Positions 48,617 through 61,478 of a DNA stretch of 64,000 bases are shown piece after piece. A model generated the notes under the pieces. It made no database searches, had not been told where the DNA came from, and was given only the letters and a program-made list of their open reading frames with translations. Location of the stretch: NCBI GenBank assembly GCA_950106755.1, contig CATNNA010000010.1, positions 124,001 to 188,000 of the forward strand, given 5' to 3'. This stretch comes from Climacium dendroides. Lineage: Eukaryota; Streptophyta; Bryopsida; Hypnales; Climaciaceae. The position numbers and the translations under genes were made by a program. Numbering within the stretch: position 1 is the stretch's first letter; each line of letters starts with the position of its first letter.

Positions 48617-51149
48617 AGATTTGCAACTTATGTGTTATGTTTTCGGACAGGCTTCCATGTCAAAACGATATAATTTATTGGTTTCGTTTCTATTAAATAC
48701 AGCATGATTTTTAGAGTCTCCTCTTTTTAAAACCCATTTCACTTACAAAAGTTTATGGAAGCAATAGGGTTCTCTTAAACTTCATTTTTCCATGAATCCT
48801 AATTATTTCGAAGATTTGCAACTTATGTGTTATGTTTTCGGACATGATTCCACGTCAAAACGATATAATTTATTGGTTTGGTTTCTATTAAATACAGCAT
48901 GATTCTTAGAGTCTCCTTTTTTTAAAACCCATTTCACTTACAAAAGTGTGGGGAAGCAATAGGGTTCTCTGAAACTTCATTTTTCCATGAATCCTAATTA
49001 TTTCGAAGATTTGCAACTTATGTGTTATGTTTTCGGACATGATTCCCCGTCAAAACGATATAATTTATTGGTTTGGTTTCTATTAAATACAGCATGATTT
49101 TTAGAGTCTCCTTTTTTTAAAACCCATTTCACTTACAAAAGTGTGGGGAAGCAATAGGGTTCTCTTAAACTTCATTCCTCCATGAATCCTAATTATTTCG
49201 AAGATTTGCAACTTATGTGTTATGTTTTCGGACAGGCTTCCACGTCAAAACGCTATAATTTATTGGTTTGGTTTCTATTAAATACAGCATGATTTTTAGA
49301 GTCTCCTTTTTTTAAAACCCATTTCACTTACAAAAGTGTGGGGAAGCAATAGGGTTCTCTTAAACTTCATTTTTCCATGAATCCTAATTATTTCGAAGAT
49401 TTGCAACTTATGTGTTATGTTTTCGTACATGATTCCACGTCAAAACGATATAATTTATTGGTTTCGTTTCTATCAAATACAGCATGATTTCTAGAGTCTC
49501 TTTTTTAAAACCCATTTCACTTACAAAAGTGTGGGGAAGCAATAGGATTCTCTTAAACTTCATTTTTCCATGAATCCTAATTATTTCGAAGATTTGCAAC
49601 TTATGTGTTATGTTTTCGGACATGATTCCACGTCAAAACGATATAATTTATTGGTTTGGTTTCTATTAAATACAGCATGATTTTTAGAGTCTCCTTTTTT
49701 TAAAACCCATTTCACTTACAAAAGTGTCGGGAAGCAATAGGGTTCTCTTAAACTTCATTTTTCCATGAATCCTAATTATTTCGAAGATTTGCAACTTATG
49801 TGCTATGTTTTCGGACATGATTCCACGTCAAAACGATATAATTTATTGGTTTGGTTTCTATTAAATACAGCATGATTTTTTGAGTCTCCTTTTTTTAAAA
49901 CCCATTTCACTTACAAAAGTGTGGGGAAGCAATAGGGTTCTCTTAAACTTCATTCCTCCATGAATCCTAATTATTTCGAAGATTTGCAACTTATGTGTTA
50001 TGTTTTCGGACAGGCTTCCATGTCAAAACGATATAATTTATTGGTTTCGTTTCTATTAAATACAGCATGATTCTTAGAGTCTCCTTTTTTTAAAACCCAT
50101 TTCACTTACAAAAGTGTGGGGAAGCAATAGGGTTCTCTTAAACTTCATTTTTCCATGAATCCTAATTATTTCGAAGATTTGCAACTTATGTGTTATATTT
50201 TCGGACATGATTCCACGTCAAAACGATATAATTTATTGGTTTCGTTTCTATTAAACACAGCATGATTCTTAGAGTCTCTTTTTTTTAAAACCCATTTCAC
50301 TTACAAAAGTGTGGGGAAGCAATAGGGTTCTCTTAAACTTCATTTTTCCATGAATCCTAATTATTTCGAAGATTTGCAACTTATGTGTTATGTTTTCGGA
50401 CATGATTCCACGTCAAAACGATATAATTTATTGGTTTCGTTTCTATTAAATACAGCATGATTTTTAGAGTCTCCTCTTTTTAAAACCCATTTCACTTACA
50501 AAAGTTTATGGAAGCAATAGGGTTCTCTTAAACTTCATTTTTCCATGAATCCTAATTATTTCGAAGATTTGCAACTTATGTGTTATGTTTTCGGACATGA
50601 TTCCACGTCAAAACGATATAATTTATTGGTTTGGTTTCTATTAAATACAGCATGATTTTTAGAGTCTCCTCTTTTTAAAACCCATTTCACTTACAAAAGT
50701 ATAGGGAAGCAATAGGGTTCTCTTAAACTTCATTCGTCCATGAATCCTAATTATTTCGAAGATTTGCAACTTATGTGTTATGTTTTCGGACATGATTCCC
50801 GGTCAAAACGATATAATTTATTGGTTTGGTTTCTATTAAATACAGCATGATTTTTAGAGTCTCCTTTTTTTAAAACCCATTTCACTTACAAAAGTGTGGG
50901 GAAGCAATAGGGTTCTCTTAAACTTCATTCCTCCATGAATCCTAATTATTTCGAAGATTTGCAACTTATGTGTTATGTTTTCGGACAGGCTTCCACGTCA
51001 AAACGCTATAATTTATTGGTTTGGTTTCTATTAAATACAGCATGATTTTTAGAGTCTCCTTTTTTTAAAACCCATTTCACTTACAAAAGTGTGGGGAAGC
51101 AATAGGGTTCTCTTAAACTTCATTTTTCCATGAATCCTAATTATTTCGA
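48617..51149. repeat. Thirteen-monomer transition segment
   Basis: Starts at 48617 (CATGTC, GTTTATGG), 48812 (TCTCTGAAAC), 49007, 49202, 49397 (B1, TTTTCGTACATG), 49590 (GTGTCGGG), 49785 (GTGCTATG, TGATTTTTTGAG), 49980, 50175, 50370 (GTTTATGG), 50565 (ATTCGTCC), 50760 (TTCCCGGTC) and 50955. Parts match the units on both sides: 48812-49201 matches 51734-52123, and 49785-50369 resembles 56019-56603. Several single-base changes are private. Confidence 0.85.
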
Positions 51150-53486
51150 AGATTTGCAATTTATGTGTTATGTTTTCGGACATGATTCCACGTCAAAACG
51201 ATATAATTTATTGGTTTGGTTTCTATTAAATACAGCATGATTTTTTGAGTCTCCTTTTTTTAAAACCCATTTCACTTACAAAAGTGTGGGGAAGCAATAG
51301 GGTTCTCTTAAACTTCATTTTTCCATGAATCCTAATTATTTCGAAGATTTGCAACTTATGTGTTATATTTTCGGACATGATTCCACGTCAAAACGATATA
51401 ATTTATTGGTTTCGTTTCTATTAAACACAGCATGATTCTTAGAGTCTCCTTTTTTTAAAACCCATTTCACTTACAAAATTGTGGGGAAGCAATAGGGTTC
51501 TCTTAAACTTCATTCCTCCATGAATCCTAATTATTTCGAAGATTTGCAACTTGTGTGTTATGTTTTCGGACAGGCTTCCATGTCAAACGATATAATTTAT
51601 TGGTTTCGTTTCTATTAAACACAGCATGATTCTTAGAGTCTCTTTTTTTTAAAACCCATTTCACTTACAAAAGTGTGGGGAAGCAATAGGGTTCTCTTAA
51701 ACTTCATTTTTCCATGAATCCTAATTATTTCAAAGATTTGCAACTTATGTGTTATGTTTTCGGACATGATTCCACGTCAAAACGATATAATTTATTGGTT
51801 TGGTTTCTATTAAATACAGCATGATTCTTAGAGTCTCCTTTTTTTAAAACCCATTTCACTTACAAAAGTGTGGGGAAGCAATAGGGTTCTCTGAAACTTC
51901 ATTTTTCCATGAATCCTAATTATTTCGAAGATTTGCAACTTATGTGTTATGTTTTCGGACATGATTCCCCGTCAAAACGATATAATTTATTGGTTTGGTT
52001 TCTATTAAATACAGCATGATTTTTAGAGTCTCCTTTTTTTAAAACCCATTTCACTTACAAAAGTGTGGGGAAGCAATAGGGTTCTCTTAAACTTCATTCC
52101 TCCATGAATCCTAATTATTTCGAAGATTTGCAACTTATGTGTTATGTTTTCGGACAGACTTCCACGTCAAAACGCCATAATTTATTGGTTTGGTTTCTAT
52201 TAAATACAGCATGATTTTTAGAGTCTCCTATTTTTAAAACCCATTTCACTTAGAAAAGTATAGGGAAGCAATAGGGTTCTCTTAAACTTCATTTTTCCAT
52301 GAATCCTAATTATTTCGAAGATTTGCAACTTATGTGTTATGTTTTCGGACAGGCTTCCATGTCAAAACGATATAATTTATTGGTTTCGTTTCTATTAAAT
52401 ACAGCATGATTTTTAGAGTCTCCTTTTTTTAAAACCCATTTCACTTACAAAAGTGTGGGGAAGCAATAGGGTTCTCTTAGACTTCATTCCTCCATGAATC
52501 CTAATTATTTCGAAGATTTGCAACTTATGTGTTATGTTTTCGGACAGGCTTCCACGTGAAAACGATATAATTTATCGGTTTGGTTTCTATTAAATACAGC
52601 ATGATTTTTAGAGTCTCCTTTTTTTAAAACCCATTTCACTTACAAAAGTGTGGGGAAGCAATAGGGTTCTCTTAAACTTCATTTTTCCATGAATCCTAAT
52701 TATTTCGAAGATTTGCAACTTATGTGTTATGTTTTCGGACATGATTCCCCGTCAAAACGCTATAATTTATTGGTTTGGTTTCTATTAAATACAGCATGAT
52801 TTTTAGAGTCTCCTTTTTTTAAAAGCCATTTCACTTACAAAAGTGTGGGGAAGCAATAGGGTTCTCTTAAACTTCATTCCTCCATGAATCCTAATTATTT
52901 CGAAGATTTGCAACTTATGTGTTATGTTTTCGGACAGACTTCCACGTCAAAACGCCATAATTTATTGGTTTGGTTTCTATTAAATACCGCATGATTTTTT
53001 GAGTCTCCTCTTTTTAAAACCCATTTCACTTAGAAAAGTATAGGGAAGCAATAGGGTTCTCTTAAACTTCATTTTTCCATGAATCCTAATTATTTCGAAG
53101 ATTTGCAACTTATGTGTTATGTTTTCGGACATGATTCCACGTCAAAACGATATAATTTATTGGTTTCGTTTCTATCAAATACAGCATGATTTCTAGAGTG
53201 TCTTTTTTAAAACCCATTTCACTTACAAAAGTGTGGGGAAGCAATAGGATTCTCTTAAACTTCATTTTTCCATGAATCCTAATTATTTCGAAGATTTGCA
53301 ACTTATGTGTTATGTTTTCGGACATGATTCCACGTCAAAACGCTATAATTTATTGGTTTGGTTTCTATTAAATACAGCATGATTTTTAGAGTCTCCTTTT
53401 TTTAAAACCCATTTCACTTACAAAAGTGTGGGGAAGCAATAGGGTTCTCTTAAACTTCATTTTTCCATGAATCCTAATTATTTCGA
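51150..53486. repeat. 12-monomer higher-order unit, 2337 bp, copy 1
   Basis: Markers in order: GCAATTTATG with TGATTTTTTGAG; AAAATTGTGGGG; a 194-bp CTTGTGTG monomer with CATGTCAAACG; TCTCTGAAAC; CCCCG; GGACAGACTTCC with AACGCC and CTTAGAAAAGTATA; CATGTC with TTAGAC; CACGTGAAAACG with TTATCGG; AAAAGCCATTTC; GGACAGACTTCC with AATACCGC; B1 with AGAGTGTC; GCTATAAT. The same markers recur 2337 bp and later 2532 bp downstream. Confidence 0.94.
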
Positions 53487-56018
53487 AGATTTGCAATTTA
53501 TGTGTTATGTTTTCGGACATGATTCCACGTCAAAACGATATAATTTATTGGTTTGGTTTCTATTAAATACAGCATGATTTTTTGAGTCTCCTTTTTTTAA
53601 AACCCATTTCACTTACAAAAGTGTGGGGAAGCAATAGGGTTCTTTTAAACTTCATTTTTCCATGAATCCTAATTATTTCGAAGATTTGCAACTTATGTGT
53701 TATATTTTCGGACATGATTCCACGTCAAAACGATATAATTTATTGGTTTCGTTTCTATTAAACACAGCATGATTCTTAGAGTCTCCTTTTTTTAAAACCC
53801 ATTTCACTTACAAAATTGTGGGGAAGCAATAGGGTTCTCTTAAACTTCATTCCTCCATGAATCCTAATTATTTCGAAGATTTGCAACTTGTGTGTTATGT
53901 TTTCGGACAGGCTTCCATGTCAAACGATATAATTTATTGGTTTCGTTTCTATTAAACACAGCATGATTCTTAGAGTCTCTTTTTTTTAAAACCCATTTCA
54001 CTTACAAAAGTGTGGGGAAGCAATAGGGTTCTCTTAAACTTCATTTTTCCATGAATCCTAATTATTTCAAAGATTTGCAACTTATGTGTTATGTTTTCGG
54101 ACATGATTCCACGTCAAAACGATATAATTTATTGGTTTGGTTTCTATTAAATACAGCATGATTCTTAGAGTCTCCTTTTTTTAAAACCCATTTCACTTAC
54201 AAAAGTGTGGGGAAGCAATAGGGTTCTCTGAAACTTCATTTTTCCATGAATCCTAATTATTTCGAAGATTTGCAACTTATGTGTTATGTTTTCGGACATG
54301 ATTCCCCGTCAAAACGATATAATTTATTGGTTTGGTTTCTATTAAATACAGCATGATTTTTAGAGTCTCCTTTTTTTAAAACCCATTTCACTTACAAAAG
54401 TGTGGGGAAGCAATAGGGTTCTCTTAAACTTCATTCCTCCATGAATCCTAATTATTTCGAAGATTTGCAACTTATGTGTTATGTTTTCGGACAGGCTTCC
54501 ACGTCAAAACGCTATAATTTATTAGTTTGGTTTCTATTAAATACAGCATGATTTTTAGAGTCTCCTTTTTTTAAAACCCATTTCACTTACAAAAGTGTGG
54601 GGAAGCAATAGGGTTCTCTTAAACTTCATTCCTCCATGAATCCTAATTATTTCGAAGATTTGCAACTTATGTGTTATGTTTTCGGACAGACTTCCACGTC
54701 AAAACGCCATAATTTATTGGTTTGGTTTCTATTAAATACAGCATGATTTTTAGAGTCTCCTATTTTTAAAACCCATTTCACTTAGAAAAGTATAGGGAAG
54801 CAATAGGGTTCTCTTAAACTTCATTTTTCCATGAATCCTAATTATTTCGAAGATTTGCAACTTATGTGTTATGTTTTCGGACAGGCTTCCATGTCAAAAC
54901 GATATAATTTATTGGTTTCGTTTCTATTAAATACAGCATGATTTTTAGAGTCTCCTTTTTTTAAAACCCATTTCACTTACAAAAGTGTGGGGAAGCAATA
55001 GGGTTCTCTTAGACTTCATTCCTCCATGAATCCTAATTATTTCGAAGATTTGCAACTTATGTGTTATGTTTTCCGACATGATTCTACGTCAAAACGATAT
55101 AATTTATTGGTTTCGTTTCTATTAAATACAGCATGATTTTTAGAGTCTCCTTTTTTTAAAACCCATTTCACTTACAAAAGTGTGGGGAAGCAATAGGGTT
55201 CTCTTAAACTTCATTTTTCCATGAATCCTAATTATTTCGAAGATTTGCAACTTATGTGTTATGTTTTCGGACATGATTCCCCGTCAAAACGCTATAATTT
55301 ATTGGTTTGGTTTCTATTAAATACAGCATGATTTTTAGAGTCTCCTTTTTTTAAAAGCCATTTCACTTACAAAAGTGTGGGGAAGCAATAGGGTTCTCTT
55401 AAACTTCATTCCTCCATGAATCCTAATTATTTCGAAGATTTGCAACTTATGTGTTATGTTTTCGGACAGACTTCCACGTCAAAACGCCATAATTTATTGG
55501 TTTGGTTTCTATTAAATACCGCATGATTTTTTGAGTCTCCTCTTTTTAAAACCCATTTCACTTAGAAAAGTATAGGGAAGCAATAGGGTTCTCTTAAACT
55601 TCATTTTTCCATGAATCCTAATTATTTCGAAGATTTGCAACTTATGTGTTATGTTTTCGGACATGATTCCACGTCAAAACGATATAATTTATTGGTTTCG
55701 TTTCTATCAAATACAGCATGATTTCTAGAGTGTCTTTTTTAAAACCCATTTCACTTACAAAAGTGTGGGGAAGCAATAGGATTCTCTTAAACTTCATTTT
55801 TCCATGAATCCTAATTATTTCGAAGATTTGCAACTTATGTGTTATGTTTTCGGACATGATTCCACGTCAAAACGATATAATTTATTGGTTTGGTTTCTAT
55901 TAAATACAGCATGATTTTTAGAGTCTCCTTTTTTTAAAACCCATTTCACTTACAAAAGTGTGGGGAAGCAATAGGGTTCTCTTAAACTTCATTTTTCCAT
56001 GAATCCTAATTATTTCGA
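53487..56018. repeat. 13-monomer version of the same unit, 2532 bp, copy 2
   Basis: Repeats the markers of 51150-53486 with one extra monomer at 54461-54655 (AGGCTTCC, GCTATAAT, private TTATTAGTTTGG), which changes the offset from 2337 to 2532 bp. The monomer at 55046 is CTACG/GGTTTCG where copy 1 (52514) has AGGCTTCC/CACGTGAAAACG, a whole-monomer replacement. The last monomer has GATATAAT for GCTATAAT. Confidence 0.94.
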
Positions 56019-57773
56019 AGATTTGCAACTTATGTGTTATGTTTTTGGACATGATTCCACGTCAAAACGATATAATTTATTGGTTTGGTTTCTATTAAAT
56101 ACAGCATGATTTTTTGAGTCTCCTTTTTTTAAAACCCATTTCACTTACAAAAGTGTGGGGAAGCAATAGGGTTCTCTTAAACTTCATTCCTCCATGAATC
56201 CTAATTATTTCGAAGATTTGCAACTTATGTGTTATGTTTTCGGACAGGCTTCCATGTCAAAACGATATAATTTATTGGTTTCGTTTCTATTAAATACAGC
56301 ATGATTCTTAGAGTCTCCTTTTTTTAAAACCCATTTCACTTACAAAAGTGTGGGGAAGCAATAGGGTTCTCTTAAACTTCATTTTTCCATGAATCCTAAT
56401 TATTTCAAAGATTTGCAACTTATGTGTTATATTTTCGGACATGATTCCACGTCAAAACGATATAATTTATTGGTTTCGTTTCTATTAAACACAGCATGAT
56501 TCTTAGAGTCTCTTTTTTTTAAAACCCATTTCACTTACAAAAGTGTGGGGAAGCAATAGGGTTCTCTTAAACTTCATTTTTCCATGAATCCTAATTATTT
56601 CAAAGATTTGCAACTTATGTGTTATGTTTTCGGACATGATTCCACGTCAAAACGATATAATTTATTGGTTTGGTTTCTATTAAATACAGCATGATTTTTA
56701 GAATCTCCTATTTTTAAAACCCATTTCACTTAGAAAAGTATAGGGAAGCAATAGGGTTCTCCTAAACTTCATTTTTCCATGAATCCTAATTATTTCGAAG
56801 ATTTGCAACTTATGTGTTATGTTTTCGGACAGGCTTCCATGTCAAAACGATATAATTTATTGGTTTCGTTTCTATTAAATACAGCATGATTCTTAGAGTC
56901 TCCTTTTTTTAAAACCCATTTCACTTACAAAATTGTGGGGAAGCAATAGGGTTCTCTTAAACTTCATTCCTCCATGAATCCTAATTATTTCGAAGATTTG
57001 CAACTTATGTGTTATGTTTTCGGACATGATTCCACGTCAAAACGATATAATTTATTGGTTTGGTTTCTATTAAATACAGCATGATTCTTAGAGTCTCTTT
57101 TTTTTAAAACCCATTTCACTTACAAAAGTGTGGGGAAGCAATAGGGTTCTCTTAAACTTCATTTTTCCATGAATCCTAATTATTTCAAAGATTTGCAACT
57201 TATGTGTTATGTTTTCGGACATGATTCCACGTCAAAACGATATAATTTATTGGTTTGGTTTCTATTAAATACAGCATGATTTTTAGAGTCTCCTATTTTT
57301 AAAACGCATTTCACTTACAAAAGTGTGGGGAAGCAATAGGGTTCTCTTAAACTTCATTTTTCCATGAATCCTAATTATTTCAAAGATTTGCAACTTATGT
57401 GTTATGTTTTTGGACATGATTCCACGTCAAAACGCCATAATTTATTGGTTTGGTTTCTATTAAATACAGCATGATTTTTAGAGTCTCCTATTTTTAAAAC
57501 CCATTTCACTTACAAAAGTGTGGGGAAGCAATAGGGTTCTCTTAAACTTCATTTTTCCATGAATCCTAATTATTTCAAAGATTTGCAACTTATGTGTTAT
57601 GTTTTCGGACATGATTCCACGTCAAAACGATATAATTTATTGGTTTGGTTTCTATTAAATACAGCATGATTTTTAGAGTCTCCTCTTTTTAAAACCCATT
57701 TCACTTACAAAAGTGTGGGGAAGCAATAGGGTTCTCTTAAACTTCATTTTTCCATGAATCCTAATTATTTCGA
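56019..57773. repeat. Nine 195-bp monomers with frequent TTCAAAG ends
   Basis: The first three (56019 TGATTTTTTGAG, 56214 CATGTC, 56409 TTATATTTTCGG) resemble 49785-50369. Five of the nine end in ATTTCAAAG instead of ATTTCGAAG, a cluster of one CpG to CpA change. Private changes: AGAATCTCC and TCTCCTAAAC (56604 monomer) and AAAACGCAT (57189). No 193-bp monomer occurs from 55824 to the end of the window. Confidence 0.88.
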
Positions 57774-59138
57774 AGATTTGCAACTTATGTGTTATGTTTT
57801 CGGACAGGCTTCCACGTCAAAACGCCATAATTTATTGGTTTGGTTTCTATTAAATACAGCATGATTTTTAGAGTCTCCTCTTTTTAAAACCCATTTTAGT
57901 TACAAAAGTATGGGGAAGCAATAGGGTTCTCTTAAACTTCATTCCTCCATGAATCCTAATTATTTCGAAGATTTGCAACTTATGTGTTATATTTTCGGAC
58001 ATGATTCCACGTCAAAACGATATAATTTATTGGTTTGGTTTCTATTAAATACAGCATGATTTTTAGAGTCTCCTTTTTTTAAAACCCATTTCACTTACAA
58101 AAGTGTGGGGAAGCAATAGGGTTCTCTTAAACTTCATTTTTCCATGAATCCTAATTATTTCGAAGATTTGCAACTTATGTGTTATGTTTTCGGACATGAT
58201 TCCCCGTCAAAACGATATAATTTATTGGTTTGGTTTCTATTAAATACAGCATGATTTTTAGAGTCTCCTTTTTTTAAAACCCATTTCACTTACAAAAGTG
58301 TGGGGAAGCAATAGGGTTCTCTTAAACTTCATTTTTCCATGAATCCTAATTATTTCGAAGATTTGCAACTTATGTGTTATGTTTTCGGACATGATTCCAC
58401 GTCAAAACGATATAATTTATTGGTTTGGTTTCTATTAAATACAGCATGATTTTTAGAGTCTCCTCTTTTTAAAACCCATTTCACTTACAAAAGTTTATGG
58501 AAGCAATAGGGTTCTCTTAAACTTCATTTATCCATGAATCCTAATTATTTCGAAGATTTGCAACTTATGTGTTATGTTTCCGGACATGATTCCCCGTCAA
58601 AACGATATAATTTATCGGTTTGGTTTCTATTAAATACAGCATGATTTTTAGAGTCTCCTTTTTTTAAAACCCATTTCACTTACAAAAGTGTGGGGAAGCA
58701 ATAGGGTTCTCTTAAACTTCATTTTTCCATGAATCCTAATTATTTCGAAGATTTGCAACTTATGTGTTATGTTTTCGGACATGATTCCCCGTCAAAACGA
58801 TATAATTTATTGGTTTGGTTTCTATTAAATACAGCATGATTTTTAGAGTCTCCTTTTTTTAAAACCCATTTCACTTACAAAAGTGTGGGGAAGCAATAGG
58901 GTTCTCTTAAACTTCATTTTTCCATGAATCCTAATTATTTCGAAGATTTGCAACTTATGTGTTATGTTTTCGGACATGATTCCTCGTCAAAACGATATAA
59001 TTTATTGGTTTGGTTTCTATTAAATACAGCATGATTTTTAGAGTCTCTTCTTTTTAAAACCCATTTCACTTACAAAAGTGTGGGGAAGCAATAGGGTTCT
59101 CTTAAACTTCATTTTTCCATGAATCCTAATTATTTCGA
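57774..59138. repeat. Seven monomers preceding the 2340-bp unit
   Basis: Starts at 57774 (CCATTTTAGTTAC, GTATGGGG), 57969 (TTATATTTTCGG), 58164, 58359 (GTTTATGG, ATTTATCC), 58554 (GTTTCCGGAC), 58749 and 58944 (TTCCTCGTC, CTTCTTTTT). The pair 57774-58163 matches 60894-61283 at 3120 bp (16 monomers). Confidence 0.87.
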
Positions 59139-61478
59139 AGATTTGCAACTTATGTGTTATGTTTTCGGACATGATTCCCCGTCAAAACGATATAATTTAT
59201 TGGTTTGGTTTCTATTAAATACAGCATGATTTTTAGAGTCTCCTCTTTTTAAAACCCATTTCACTTACAAAAGTGTGGGGAAGCAATAGGATTCTCTTAA
59301 ACTTCATTTTTCCATGAATCCTAATTATTTCGAAGATTTGCAACTTATGTGTTATGTTTTCGGACATGATTCCACGTCAAAACGATATAATTTATTGGTT
59401 TGGTTTCTATTAAATACAGCATGATTTTTAGAGTCTCCTCTTTTTAAAACCCATTTCACTTACAAAAGTGTGGGGAAGCAATAGGGTTCTCTTAAACTTC
59501 ATTTTTCCATGAATCCTAATTATTTCGAAGATTTGCAACTTATGTGTTATGTTTTCGGACATGATTCCACGTCAAAACGATATAATTTATTGGTTTCGTT
59601 TCTATTAAACACAGCATGATTCTTAGAGTCTCCTTTTTTTAAAACCCATTTCACTTACAAAAGTGTGGGGAAGCAATAGGGTTCTCTTAAACTTCATTCC
59701 TCCATGAATCCTAATTATTTCGAAGATTTGCAACTTATGTGTTATGTTTCCGGACATGATTCCACGTCAAAACGATATAATTTATCGGTTTGGTTTCTAT
59801 TAAATACAGCATGATTTTTAGAGTCTCCTTTTTTTAAAACCCATTTCACTTACAAAAGTGTGGGGAAGCAATAGGGTTCTCTTAAACTTCATTTTTCCAT
59901 GAATCCTAATTATTTCGAAGATTTGCAACTTATGTGTTATGTTTTCGGACATGATTCCCCGTCAAAACGATATAATTTATTGGTTTCGTTTCTAATAAAC
60001 ACAGCATGATTCTTAGAGTCTCCTTTTTTTAAAACCCATTTCACTTACAAAAGTGTGGGGAAGCAATAGGGTTCTCTTAAACTTCATTTATCCATGAATC
60101 CTAATTATTTCGAAGATTTGCAACTTATGTGTTATGTTTTCGGACATGATTCCACGTCAAAACGATATAATTTATTGGTTTGGTTTCTATTAAATACAGC
60201 ATGATTTTTAGAGTCTCCTCTTTTTAAAACCCATTTCACTTACAAAAGTTTATGGAAGCAATAGGGTTCTCTTAAACTTCATTTTTCCATGAATCCTAAT
60301 TATTTCGAAGATTTGCAACTTATGTGTTATGTTTTCGGACATGATTCCACGTCAAAACGATATAATTTATCGGTTTGGTTTCTATTAAATACAGCATGAT
60401 CTTTAGAGTCTCCTTTTTTTAAAACCCATTTCACTTACAAAAGTGTGGGGAAGCAATAGGGTTCTCTTAAACTTCATTTTTCCATGAATCCTAATTATTT
60501 CGAAGATTTGCAACTTATGTGTTATGTTTTCGGACATGATTCCACGTCAAAACGATATAATTTATTGGTTTGGTTTCTATTAAATACAGCATGATTTTTA
60601 GAGTCTCCTCTTTTTAAAACCCATTTCACTTACAAAAGTTTATGGAAGCAATAGGGTTCTCTTAAACTTCATTTTTCCATGAATCCTAATTATTTCGAAG
60701 ATTTGCAACTTATGTGTTATGTTTTCGGACATGATTCCACGTCAAAACGATATAATTTATTGGTTTGGTTTCTATCAAATACAGCATGATTTTTAGAGTC
60801 TCCTTTTTTTAAAACCCATTTCACTTACAAAAGTGTGGGGAAGCAATAGGGTTCTCTTAAACTTCATTTTTCCATGAATCCTAATTATTTCGAAGATTTG
60901 CAACTTATGTGTTATGTTTTCGGACAGGCTTCCACGTGAAAACGATATAATTTATCGGTTTGGTTTCTATTAAATACAGCATGATTTTTAGAGTCTCCTC
61001 TTTTTAAAACCCATTTTAGTTACAAAAGTATGGGGAAGCAATAGGGTTCTCTTAAACTTCATTCCTCCATGAATCCTAATTATTTCGAAGATTTGCAACT
61101 TATGTGTTATATTTTCGGACATGATTCCACGTCAAAACGATATAATTTATTGGTTTGGTTTCTATTAAATACAGCATGATTTTTAGAGTCTCCTTTTTTT
61201 AAAACCCATTTCACTTACAAAAGTGTGGGGAAGCAATAGGGTTCTCTTAAACTTCATTTTTCCATGAATCCTAATTATTTCGAAGATTTGCAACTTATGT
61301 GTTATGTTTTCGGACAGGCTTCCACGTGAAAACGATATAATTTATCGGTTTGGTTTCTATTAAATACAGCATGATTTTTAGAGTCTCCTTTTTTTAAAAC
61401 CCATTTCACTTACAAAAGTGTGGGGAAGCAATAGGGTTCTCTTAAACTTCATTTTTCCATGAATCCTAATTATTTCGA
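59139..61478. repeat. 12-monomer higher-order unit, 2340 bp, copy 1
   Basis: Twelve 195-bp monomers. Markers: CCTCTTTTT pair; AACACAGC with ATTCCTCC (59529); GTTTCCGGAC (59724); TCTAATAAAC (59919); three monomers at 60114-60698 (GTTTATGG, TGATCTTTAG, GTTTATGG); TATCAAATAC in a 195-bp monomer (60699); CACGTGAAAACG with CCATTTTAGTTAC (60894); TTATATTTTCGG; CACGTGAAAACG. The monomer at 60699 is a B1/A hybrid: B1 left, form A right. Confidence 0.94.
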
